A stretch of DNA of 39,385 nucleotides. It comes from Acidobacteriota bacterium. GTDB taxonomy: Bacteria; Acidobacteriota; Holophagae; Thermotomaculales; Thermotomaculaceae. A program made the position numbers and the translations under genes. The stretch is taken from the NCBI GenBank assembly GCA_026986725.1, contig JALSOA010000063.1:1-39385 (forward strand), given 5' to 3'. The notes beneath the pieces are model-generated. The model was not told the origin of the DNA, ran no database searches, and saw only the letters and a list, made by a program, of their open reading frames with translations. How positions within the stretch are numbered: position 1 is the stretch's first letter; the number at the start of each line of letters is the position of its first letter. Shown here in pieces: positions 17,182 through 23,626 of the stretch.

Positions 17182-17197
17182 TGCCCCGAAAGGGGCA
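17182..17197 (-). terminator. Intrinsic terminator after the NifX/DUF5320 genes
   Basis: On the minus strand TGCCCC-TTTC-GGGGCA forms a 6-bp GC-rich hairpin followed at once by eight T. It begins 4 bases past the DUF5320 stop codon and lies upstream of the MinD pair, so it can separate or attenuate the two halves of the cluster. Confidence 0.85.
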
Positions 17198-17201
17198 AGT
17201 A

Positions 17202-17510
17202 TTATTTATCCTCTTCCTCAATCTCTTTTAGCCTCTTTTTTGTGTAACTCAACTCTTCTTCAAGAAACTTCAATCTGTTTTCAAGTGCTGATTTTTCATC
17301 TACAAATGGGTAATTAGTCCATCTAAAACCCCAGCCAAAGCCTCTGCCGAAACCTCTGCCCATTCCTCTTCCGTGAAACCCCCATCCTCTTCCCATACCT
17401 CTGCCTGCTCCAAAAAACCTGCCGGGGGCATTGTTTCCTCCGCAGTAACCAAGGCCTCTGCCAGTCATAGGCCCCTGTCCAAAGGGCCCAGTTCCATCAC
17501 CGAAAGGCAT
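17202..17510 (-). CDS. DUF5320-family small Gly/Arg-rich protein (longer copy)
   Basis: The 102-residue protein starts with the family hallmark MPFGDGTGPFGQGPMTGRGLGYC. The middle is rich in Gly, Arg, Phe and Trp (repeats like GRGMGRG and GRGFGRG). The end is a charged coiled-coil-like helix (EKSALENRLKFLEEELSY). ATG 17510 is chosen because GGAGG lies 5 bases upstream; the in-frame GTG at 17516 overlaps that site. Members of this family accompany MinD-ferredoxin ATPases and NifX-like proteins in anaerobes. A function is not established, though a single conserved Cys and the context suggest metal or Fe-S handling. A paralogue lies directly upstream. Confidence 0.85.
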   Translation of the reverse strand: MPFGDGTGPFGQGPMTGRGLGYCGGNNAPGRFFGAGRGMGRGWGFHGRGMGRGFGRGFGWGFRWTNYPFVDEKSALENRLKFLEEELSYTKKRLKEIEEEDK

Positions 17511-17527
17511 AGCCACCTCCTATGTCT

Positions 17528-17752
17528 TTATTCTTCATTCTCAAAATTATTAAAACCTCTTCCCAGACCTCTTCCCCTGCCTCTTCTTAAACCTCTACCT
17601 CTGCCATTTCCCTTTCCTCTAACAGCACCTCTGCCCATTCCTCTCCCTTTACCAACCTCTGCACCGGGCCTGTCGTTTCCAGAGCAATACCCAAGCCCTC
17701 TTCCTGTTTTCGGTCCCTCTCCAAAAGGACCTGTATGATCACCGTAAGGCAT
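17528..17752 (-). CDS. DUF5320-family small Gly/Arg-rich protein (shorter copy)
   Basis: The 74-residue paralogue of the following gene opens with MPYGDHTGPFGEGPKTGRGLGYC. A run of Gly/Arg dipeptides follows (RGMGRGAVRGKGNGRGRG and similar), ending in NNFENEE. It lacks the coiled-coil tail of the longer copy. ATG 17752 follows AGGAGGTGATT; the GTG at 17758 falls inside that ribosome site. It is 9 bp from the NifX-like gene and 17 bp from the longer copy, so all three form one short operon ended by the hairpin at 17182. The Arg/Gly tracts could bind nucleic acid or acidic partners, but this is unproven. Confidence 0.82.
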   Translation of the reverse strand: MPYGDHTGPFGEGPKTGRGLGYCSGNDRPGAEVGKGRGMGRGAVRGKGNGRGRGLRRGRGRGLGRGFNNFENEE

Positions 17753-17761
17753 AATCACCTC

Positions 17762-18076
17762 CTAAATTGCCTTTTTTATTGCTTCAGCCACACTCAAACC
17801 CTCTCCCACGCTCACCTTTTTTATTCCGGCCTTTTCCAGAACGCTTGCAGCCTTTGGCCCGAAACTGCCGCTAACAACAACATCAACACCAAGGTCAGAA
17901 ACAAATTGGGCAGTTTGAATACCTGCACCCTGCATCAATGACAGGTTTCTGGAATTGTCATAGTACTCAAAAGAGTTGCTTTCTGTATCAAAAACAATAA
18001 AACCGTGAGCCCTGCCAAACCTCGGGTCAACCTTTGAATCAAGGCTATTTCCGAGAGAACTAACAGCTATCTTCAT
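17762..18076 (-). CDS. NifX/NafY-type dinitrogenase iron-molybdenum cofactor-binding family protein
   Basis: The 104 residues match the small stand-alone members of the NifX/NafY/MTH1175 family: MKIAVSSLGNSLDSKVDPRFGRAHGFIVFD at the N-terminus (with the DPRFGR hallmark), QGAGIQTAQF, the VVSGSFGPKA loop and a C-terminal helix. Such proteins bind Fe-S or Fe-Mo type clusters; no nitrogenase genes are seen here. The role is more likely general metal-cluster handling with the downstream DUF5320 and MinD-ferredoxin proteins. ATG 18076 is preceded by GGAGGTG; a TTG at 18088 overlaps the ribosome site and is rejected. It is the first gene of its operon. Confidence 0.9.
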   Translation of the reverse strand: MKIAVSSLGNSLDSKVDPRFGRAHGFIVFDTESNSFEYYDNSRNLSLMQGAGIQTAQFVSDLGVDVVVSGSFGPKAASVLEKAGIKKVSVGEGLSVAEAIKKAI

Positions 18077-18103
18077 ATCCACCTCCAACTCATTCCACCT
18101 TAA

Positions 18104-18132
18104 AATATAATGAACTTATGTTCAAAAAGCAA
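18104..18132 (-). promoter_or_regulatory. Promoter of the NifX/DUF5320 operon
   Basis: On the minus strand -35 TTGCTT (18127-18132), a 17-base spacer and -10 TATATT (18104-18109) point to a start near 18097, about 20 bases before the ATG at 18076. A palindrome fills the spacer (see the operator entry). Confidence 0.65.
18111..18124. promoter_or_regulatory. Candidate operator palindrome TGAACTTATGTTCA
   Basis: Perfect 5-base arms TGAAC/GTTCA are separated by 4 bases. The site lies entirely between the -35 and -10 boxes of the NifX/DUF5320 promoter, the ideal place for a repressor. The regulator is not identifiable from the window. Confidence 0.5.
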
Positions 18133-18233
18133 GAAAAAAAATTTTATATTGGAAAGTTAAAGGTTAAAAAAGAAAATGAATTTACAAACAACAAACAAAA
18201 CAGAAAATTAAATGAGGCAGTATTTCCAACTTA

Positions 18234-18593
18234 TTAAATCAACCCAAGAACAATAACCGCCCAGACAGGCACAGGTATTGCACCATCTGAAATTTCCCAC
18301 ACAGGTTCGCTTCCAAACTTCGGTCTTATCTCATTGCCGTTTAATACAAATACCGGTTCACTCCCGAATTTCGGCCTCAATTCCCTTCCATCCCACATAA
18401 AGACAGGCTCACTTCCAAACTTTGGTCTCAATTCGCTTCCATCCCATGTGAACACCGGATCACTGCTGAATTTTAATCTAACTTCCCTGCCATCCCAGAC
18501 CACAACAGGTCTGCTTCCAAACTTTGGCCTTAATTCAGTTCCATCCCAGACATAAACCGGGTCACTTCTAAACTTCAACCTTAATTCAGTCAT
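18234..18593 (-). CDS. Tandem 17-residue repeat protein, function unknown
   Basis: The 119-residue protein consists of five complete 17-residue repeats with the consensus (T/R/S)E(L/V)R(P/L)KFGS(E/D)PVFxWDG. A sixth partial copy and a hydrophobic tail follow (VPVWAVIVLGLI). ATG 18593 is preceded by GGAGGAAATT; a TTG at 18605 overlaps that site. Each repeat alternates polar and aromatic residues and ends in WDG, as expected for short beta-hairpins stacked in a solenoid or closed ring. The number of repeats suggests a small propeller-like or barrel fold. There is no signal peptide. The neighbours (NifX operon downstream, tRNA-Phe upstream) give no clear functional clue. I do not recognise the family with certainty. 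Confidence 0.75.
   Translation of the reverse strand: MTELRLKFRSDPVYVWDGTELRPKFGSRPVVVWDGREVRLKFSSDPVFTWDGSELRPKFGSEPVFMWDGRELRPKFGSEPVFVLNGNEIRPKFGSEPVWEISDGAIPVPVWAVIVLGLI
18336..18590 (-). repeat. 51-bp tandem repeats (five units) inside the repeat-protein gene
   Basis: Five consecutive 51-base units encode the 17-residue repeats. Third-position and amino-acid differences between units show selection at the protein level. The two units nearest the C-terminus share the longest identical protein stretches (RPKFGSEPVF), suggesting recent duplication or gene conversion there. Confidence 0.8.
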
Positions 18594-18714
18594 AATTTCC
18601 TCCAAAAAAAATTTACCCTTTTTGGTTCACTTTTTACCACATAAAATTTTTTTTACAAGGAAATAACTATCAAACAGAAAATTAAAAAGGAAGGTACAAA
18701 AGAGATAAAAAAAG

Positions 18715-18790
18715 TGGTGGGCCGGGACGGAATCGAACCGCCGACACGGGGATTTTCAGTCCCCTGCTCTACCGACTGAGCTACCAGCCC
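18715..18790 (-). tRNA. tRNA-Phe (anticodon GAA)
   Basis: A complete cloverleaf can be folded on the minus strand. The acceptor stem is GGGCTGG/CCGGCCC (one G-T pair). The D-arm is GCTC...GAGC. The anticodon stem is GGGGA/TCCCC with loop CTGAAAA giving anticodon GAA. The T-arm is GGCGG-TTCGATT-CCGTC. The 3' CCA is encoded at 18715-18717. A T-run follows directly after the CCA (18707-18713). Confidence 0.98.
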
Positions 18791-18805
18791 ACCTGAGCAA
18801 AGAAT

Positions 18806-18833
18806 ATATTACCAGAATGGTTAAAAATGTCAA
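18806..18833 (-). promoter_or_regulatory. Promoter of tRNA-Phe
   Basis: On the minus strand a perfect -35 TTGACA (18828-18833), a 16-base spacer and -10 TAATAT (18806-18811) precede the tRNA 5' end (18790) by 15 bases. The remainder of the gap up to the phospholipase D-like gene (18834-18908) shows nothing else. Confidence 0.7.
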
Positions 18834-18908
18834 TCCATTTTTTTGAAAAAATATTCATAAAATAACACTGCAATAGTAAAATCAGAATATTTAACAAGCT
18901 GCAAATGA

Positions 18909-20099
18909 TTAAGAAACTTTCGGTTGTTTGTATTCAACTTTCGGTTTCAGTATGTGTGCGTATTGAGAGTTCCATAATTGCTCAAAATTCCGGTTTAACT
19001 GGTCAATTATCTTCTTTATCCTGAATACAACCTCAACATTCCTTGATGAATAGAAATAGTCATACCCAAAGTTGCTTGTGCCAACCCAGCCTTCTTTCCC
19101 GTCAATAATTACAACCTTTGAGTGGATAACCCTTGCATACGGGATAAAACCCTCTTTTTTGCTTACGGGAATATGTACAAACTTAACATCCACATTTTTA
19201 GCTTTTGAAAGCTCTTTTATTGATTCTATGCCCGGCTTTCTTAAATTCCAGTCGGAAACCATCAGCCTTACCTTTACCCCTCTTTTGCCAGCATTTATCA
19301 AAGCCTTTGAAATTGTGTCAAACCTTAAATTTTTGCCGTGAACATAGGTTGAATAGTTTAACAGTTGAATTTTTATCTCTTTCTTTGCCCCATCAATCAT
19401 TTCAAGCAACTGCTCAAGGGAGAACCTCATACCGTCAGGTAAAAACTCCTGCGGAGAGCCTGTTAAAAAGATGTCTTTTCGGAAAGAAACCCTTTTTTTT
19501 GAAAGTTTTTTGTATGCGCTTCTGTCTCCATTGTTGTAGTTCCAGTCTGCATTGAAAATTAAGGATAACGCTTTAACAATGTGAGGCTCGTCTGTCAAAA
19601 TACCTGTTTCGTGAATGTGTTTTAAAGCCCTCCAGTCAAAGTTCTGGCTTCCAACAAAACAAATTTTATCATCAACGATAAAGTATTTTGAATGGTTTAT
19701 CCCCCCTGTTAAATGCTTCCAGTTAAAAACAGTGATTTTTATACCGGGGATCTTTGAAAAGTAATCTAACAATTCTTTGGAGTTTTTAAGCATTTTAACA
19801 TCAACAAGAAATCTTATTTTTACCCCTCTTTTAGCAGCATTGACAATTTCTTCAACCACAGGGCTTAACGGCCATCTGTCTTTACCTGTTAGGTAAAACT
19901 CTGAAAAATCAATTGATTTTTTTGCATTCTTTATTGCATCAATCCAAACCTTATATGCTTTTGCATTTCCATCATATTTCAAGGTTGTTTCAACAGGAAT
20001 GGTTGTTGCAACAATTAACTTAAACCCTTCCCCTCTGTATTCAAAAGAAAAAGAAAAGAATGAAATTGCAAATGCAAAGAGAATTAAAAGCCTTTTCAT
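18909..20099 (-). CDS. Exported phospholipase D-like protein with two HKD motifs
   Basis: The 396 residues start with a clear Sec signal peptide (MKRLLILFAFAISFFSFSF). Two PLD repeats follow, each with a full HxKx4Dx6GSxN-type motif: HSKYFIVDD...GSQN in the first half (about 155-175) and HSKVVIIDG...GTSN in the second half (about 325-345). Both active-site histidines and lysines are present, so it should be catalytic as a phosphodiesterase or transphosphatidylase outside the cytoplasm. Candidate substrates are phospholipids (cardiolipin synthase-like) or nucleic acid; sequence does not decide. There are no membrane anchors beyond the signal. Its ATG overlaps the purC stop by 4 bp, so it is coupled to purine synthesis only by operon position. 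Confidence 0.88.
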   Translation of the reverse strand: MKRLLILFAFAISFFSFSFEYRGEGFKLIVATTIPVETTLKYDGNAKAYKVWIDAIKNAKKSIDFSEFYLTGKDRWPLSPVVEEIVNAAKRGVKIRFLVDVKMLKNSKELLDYFSKIPGIKITVFNWKHLTGGINHSKYFIVDDKICFVGSQNFDWRALKHIHETGILTDEPHIVKALSLIFNADWNYNNGDRSAYKKLSKKRVSFRKDIFLTGSPQEFLPDGMRFSLEQLLEMIDGAKKEIKIQLLNYSTYVHGKNLRFDTISKALINAGKRGVKVRLMVSDWNLRKPGIESIKELSKAKNVDVKFVHIPVSKKEGFIPYARVIHSKVVIIDGKEGWVGTSNFGYDYFYSSRNVEVVFRIKKIIDQLNRNFEQLWNSQYAHILKPKVEYKQPKVS

Positions 20100-20971
20100 A
20101 CAAACTCCCCAAGTGTTTTGCCTGTCAATTTGTAAAACGCTTCCAAATACTTTTCCCTTGTTTTTCGTATAACATTATCCGGCAATGAAGGAGCAGGGGA
20201 CTTTTTATCCCATTTTATATCTTCAAGGTAATCCCTGACATACTGCTTGTCAAAAGACGGAGGGTTTTCACCTTCCATATACCCATCAACAGGCCAGAAC
20301 CTCGAAGAGTCGGGGGTCAATGCCTCGTCAATCAACACCAATTCCCCATCAATCAACCCGAATTCAAACTTGGTGTCTGCAATGATTATCCCTCTTTTAA
20401 TTGCATAATTGTAAGCAAATTCATACAAGGACAATGAAACATCCCTTACCTTTTCTGCAAGTTCTTTTCCAGCAATATCTTTCATCTTCTCAAAAGAAAT
20501 ATTTTCATCGTGCCCATCATCTGCCTTTGTTGACGGGGTAAAAATCGGCTCATCAAGTTTTGATGCAAGATTTAACCTTTCAGGCAGTTTTATTCCGCAT
20601 ACAGTCCCCTGTTTCAAATACTCTTTGTAACCTGAGCCAACAAGATAGCCCCTCACAATGCACTCAACGGGAAGGACATCCGCTTTTTTTACAATCATTG
20701 AACGGTTTTTAAGGTATTCAAATTGCTTTAACCTTTCAGGAAAATTCTCAAACCTCCACTCAACCATGTGGTTTTTAACAATGTGGTTTGTTTTCTCAAA
20801 CCAGAATGCCGATATAAGGTTTAACACCTTTCCCTTGTCCGGGATCTCGGAGTTTAAAACAACATCAAAGGCTGATATTCTATCTGTTGCAACGAACAAC
20901 AGATTATTTTCATACGAATAAACATCTCTAACCTTGCCTTTTTTTACAAGATTAAGGCCATTTAAGTCCAT
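20096..20971 (-). CDS. purC: Phosphoribosylaminoimidazole-succinocarboxamide synthase (SAICAR synthase)
   Basis: PurC joins aspartate to CAIR with ATP in purine synthesis. Signatures in the 291 residues are KKGKVRDVYSY at the N-terminus, VATDRISAFDVV, LPVECIVRGYLVGSGYKEY, the ATP/Mg region IADTKFEFGL and LIDEALTPDSSRFWP. The length and the 'YLxGSGYKEY' form resemble the longer, eukaryote/Saccharomyces-like PurC type. ATG 20971 follows GAGGTG; the TTG at 20983 is in the ribosome site and is rejected. It has its own promoter and is the first gene of a two-gene operon with the phospholipase D-like gene. Confidence 0.95.
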   Translation of the reverse strand: MDLNGLNLVKKGKVRDVYSYENNLLFVATDRISAFDVVLNSEIPDKGKVLNLISAFWFEKTNHIVKNHMVEWRFENFPERLKQFEYLKNRSMIVKKADVLPVECIVRGYLVGSGYKEYLKQGTVCGIKLPERLNLASKLDEPIFTPSTKADDGHDENISFEKMKDIAGKELAEKVRDVSLSLYEFAYNYAIKRGIIIADTKFEFGLIDGELVLIDEALTPDSSRFWPVDGYMEGENPPSFDKQYVRDYLEDIKWDKKSPAPSLPDNVIRKTREKYLEAFYKLTGKTLGEFV

Positions 20972-21002
20972 ATTACACCTCAAAAAAAGTTTTTACAGGT
21001 GT

Positions 21003-21030
21003 TTTATACCATAAAAAAAAAGCAAAACAA
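21003..21030 (-). promoter_or_regulatory. Promoter of purC
   Basis: On the minus strand -35 TTGTTT (21025-21030), a 16-base T-rich spacer and -10 TATAAA (21003-21008) lie in the short gap upstream of purC. Transcription would start near 20996. Confidence 0.5.
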
Positions 21031-21032
21031 CC

Positions 21033-22088
21033 TCAATCAGACACAACCCTGTTTTTCCCCGCCCTTTTACCCCTGTACATTGCAAGGTCAACCATCTCAA
21101 TGTTTTCCTCAATGGAATTGTTCAGATCGAACTCTCTAACACCAAGTGTAATAGTCATTGGAACTTTGAGGTTATCAAAATGAATATCCATTCCCTCAAC
21201 CTCTAACCTTAATCGTTCGGCAATCACACATGAGTTTTTTATATTTGAATAGGGAAGAAAGATAAGAAACTCCTCCCCGCCCCATCTGGAAAGAATATCT
21301 CCCTGTTTTAAAATGCTTTTTATCCTTTTCCCAACTTCAAACAGTACAACATCACCACACCTGTGGCCATACCTGTCATTAACATACTTAAAATCATCAA
21401 AATCAAGCATTATCAAAGAAAAAGGAATATTTTTTCTTCTAAATAACGGGATTCTGTTTTTTAATTCAAAGAGAAAAGCCCTTCTGTTTAAAAGACCTGT
21501 AAGGGGATCGGTCAGGGATTCTTTTTCTTTCAAAATAGCGTGGTTTTTATAGGTTGTAATATAAACCTGTATCAAAAAGCCTGCGCTCACTGATGAAAGA
21601 ACAAATGCCAGGGCATTGTTAACAAAACAGGTTTTTCTGCTTATCTCAATCACATAACCGGGAGAGTAAATCTCAAAAAAGAGCAAAATAAAAGAAATAA
21701 TTGCAAGAAGCCCAAGGTAAAACATTTTTGCCCTGCCTTCAAAAATAGCCACTATGCCAATTGTCTCCACGATTATGTAAAATCCAGTTCCACAGCCTAT
21801 ACCCCCATCGTATTTGTGATAAAAGAATAAGAGCCCGATAACGAACAGTGTCACAATGTGGGCAGTATCATAAATCCTTTTAACCCTTGCGAGATAAAAG
21901 AAGAAAAAGAAGAAGAATGAAGCAAAAAATGTCAATATTACAATAATGTTAACTTCCTCTATAAAAAGGTTGGTAACAGAAGTGACAAGCAAAAACAACG
22001 CAATAACAAAGAAGATCGTGTTAACTATTTTCTGCCGTAAACCAAATGTAGAATCTCCTGAAATTATGGTAAAAACACTCTTTTTCAA
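21033..22088 (-). CDS. Membrane-bound diguanylate cyclase (GGDEF)
   Basis: The protein is 351 residues. About six hydrophobic segments fill residues 20-180, and a complete GGDEF domain follows (about 190-350). The domain shows SLTDPLTGLLNRRAF, the metal-binding LDFDDFKYVND, the active-site SRWGGEEF (about 268-274) and late RAGKNRV. All catalytic elements for making cyclic di-GMP from GTP look intact. The product-inhibition I-site (RxxD five residues before the motif) reads KQGD, so feedback inhibition may be weak. The start is TTG at 22088 with GGGAG 6 bases upstream; no better ATG/GTG with a ribosome site is visible. The membrane part has no named sensor domain. It stands alone between purC and the aldehyde dehydrogenase gene. 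Confidence 0.92.
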   Translation of the reverse strand: MKKSVFTIISGDSTFGLRQKIVNTIFFVIALFLLVTSVTNLFIEEVNIIVILTFFASFFFFFFFYLARVKRIYDTAHIVTLFVIGLLFFYHKYDGGIGCGTGFYIIVETIGIVAIFEGRAKMFYLGLLAIISFILLFFEIYSPGYVIEISRKTCFVNNALAFVLSSVSAGFLIQVYITTYKNHAILKEKESLTDPLTGLLNRRAFLFELKNRIPLFRRKNIPFSLIMLDFDDFKYVNDRYGHRCGDVVLFEVGKRIKSILKQGDILSRWGGEEFLIFLPYSNIKNSCVIAERLRLEVEGMDIHFDNLKVPMTITLGVREFDLNNSIEENIEMVDLAMYRGKRAGKNRVVSD

Positions 22089-22114
22089 ACGAACTCCCGA
22101 AGTAATGGAAAATA

Positions 22115-22142
22115 ATTATCTCATAAAAATCTAATAAAACAA
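22115..22142 (-). promoter_or_regulatory. Promoter of the diguanylate cyclase gene
   Basis: On the minus strand -35 TTGTTT (22137-22142), a 16-base spacer and -10 GATAAT (22115-22120) with an upstream TG (extended -10) precede the TTG start by about 26 bases. Confidence 0.5.
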
Positions 22143-22186
22143 AAAATAAAAATTAAAATCGTCAGGAACAAAGGAATTAAAGGTTT

Positions 22187-23626
22187 TCAAAAAAGAATCT
22201 CAATAAATTTCAAAAACAGTTTTTCAACCTTTTCAGAGTATGGATACCACCACAACTCTTTTCTCAATCCAAACTTATGCACCATAACGCTTTGCATCTT
22301 TGCAAAAGCCCTCACCCCTTCAACACCGTGAACCCTCCCCATACCGCTTTTTTTAACCCCTCCAAAGGGAAGGTCAGTCATTAAATAGTTTGTAAGGCAG
22401 TCGTTCACACAAACAGTTCCCGTATCAAGTATTGAGGCTATTCTTTCAGCCTTTTTCCCGTCTTTACTCCACACAGAGCCGTTTAACCCGTAATCAAGGC
22501 TGTTTGCAATTTCAATTAAATTGTCCTCTCCATCAAATGGCATAACCCCAATAACTGGCCCGAATGTTTCCTCTTTAAACACCTTCATATCAGGGGTAAT
22601 ATCCGCAATGATTGTCGGTTCAAAGTGAAATTCATCAAGCCTTTTCCCGCCGCAGACAAGTTTTGCCCCCTTTTTAAGGGCATCCTCAATGTGGTGCTCA
22701 ATCTTCTCAAACTGCAACCTGTTTATAATTGCCCCTAAATCCCTTTTTTCAATTTGTTCAACCTCTTTTTTCAACATTTCAACAAAATCATTGTAAATCC
22801 CTTTTTCAACAAGCACATTCTCAACCCCAATGCAGGTTTGTCCCGCATTGGAAATACCTCCCCACACTATCCCGCTTGCAGCCCTCTCCAGATCTGCATC
22901 TTTTAAAACAACCGCATTGTCCTTACCCCCCAATTCAAGGACAAATGGGATAAACCTCTCTGAACACTTTTTTGCAATCTCCTTTCCAACCGCCGTGCTT
23001 CCGGTAAAACACACCATATCAACATCGCTTTCAACAAGGCTTCTCCCTGTGCTTCCGTCTCCAGTTACTATCCTGAACACATTGTCAGGCAGCCCTGCAC
23101 TTAAACAAACATCCTTTAAAAGCAGGGAAACCTTTGTGGTTATCTCAGATGGCTTTAAAACCACGGAATTACCTGCAAACAATGCGTGAAAAAGAGGGGT
23201 TGCTGTCAGAATAAGGGGGTAATTCCAGGGGGAGATTATGCCTACAACACCGTGAGGCTTGAATTGAATATAGCATCTGTTGTTTTTAAAGTATCCGCTG
23301 CTTCTTTTTTCAGGTTTTAAAAACCTGTACCCTTTTTTAGTTAAATAATGTATGTGGTTAACAGTTGTAAAAACCTCAACAATTGAATCCTGTCTCACCT
23401 TGCCTGCATCAATTGAAACTGTTTCAACAAACTCTTCCTTCCTTTTTTTTATCTCTTTCAAAATGTTTTTTAAAACAGCCACCCTCTTCTTTAAAGGCAA
23501 ACTGCCCCAGAAAGCAAAGCCCTCTTTAGCTATCTCAACCTCTTTTTTCACCTTTTTCTCATCAAAAATCTCAACCTCGTAAAGAAACTCCCCGCTTGCA
23601 GGACTAATCTTTCTGTAAACCTTCAT
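22187..23626 (-). CDS. NAD(P)-dependent aldehyde dehydrogenase
   Basis: The 479-residue protein is a full aldehyde dehydrogenase: SPWNYPLIL and LKPSEIT for the cofactor site, FTGSTAVG, the catalytic Glu in LELGGKDN, the nucleophile Cys in SNAGQTCIG and the EETFGPV motif. The C-terminus ends in a hydrophobic/amphipathic stretch (KLFLKFIEILF) that could touch a membrane, as in fatty aldehyde dehydrogenases. Its start lies 23 bp inside the end of the GMC-type oxidoreductase gene. The pair could take an alcohol through the aldehyde to the acid. The real substrate (fatty, aromatic or terpenoid alcohols) cannot be read from sequence. Confidence 0.92.
   Translation of the reverse strand: MKVYRKISPASGEFLYEVEIFDEKKVKKEVEIAKEGFAFWGSLPLKKRVAVLKNILKEIKKRKEEFVETVSIDAGKVRQDSIVEVFTTVNHIHYLTKKGYRFLKPEKRSSGYFKNNRCYIQFKPHGVVGIISPWNYPLILTATPLFHALFAGNSVVLKPSEITTKVSLLLKDVCLSAGLPDNVFRIVTGDGSTGRSLVESDVDMVCFTGSTAVGKEIAKKCSERFIPFVLELGGKDNAVVLKDADLERAASGIVWGGISNAGQTCIGVENVLVEKGIYNDFVEMLKKEVEQIEKRDLGAIINRLQFEKIEHHIEDALKKGAKLVCGGKRLDEFHFEPTIIADITPDMKVFKEETFGPVIGVMPFDGEDNLIEIANSLDYGLNGSVWSKDGKKAERIASILDTGTVCVNDCLTNYLMTDLPFGGVKKSGMGRVHGVEGVRAFAKMQSVMVHKFGLRKELWWYPYSEKVEKLFLKFIEILF

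Noticed and set aside
17373-17738. 121-codon plus-strand frame very rich in Pro and Leu
   Set aside because: It is the antisense shadow of the Gly/Arg-rich DUF5320 genes; the Pro-Leu repeats mirror Gly/Arg codons.
18334-18590. 51-base repeats as a CRISPR array, and a 73-codon plus-strand frame over them
   Set aside because: Units are contiguous with no spacers, differ like coding repeats and read cleanly as 17-residue protein repeats with a ribosome site on the minus strand; the plus frame is the shadow.
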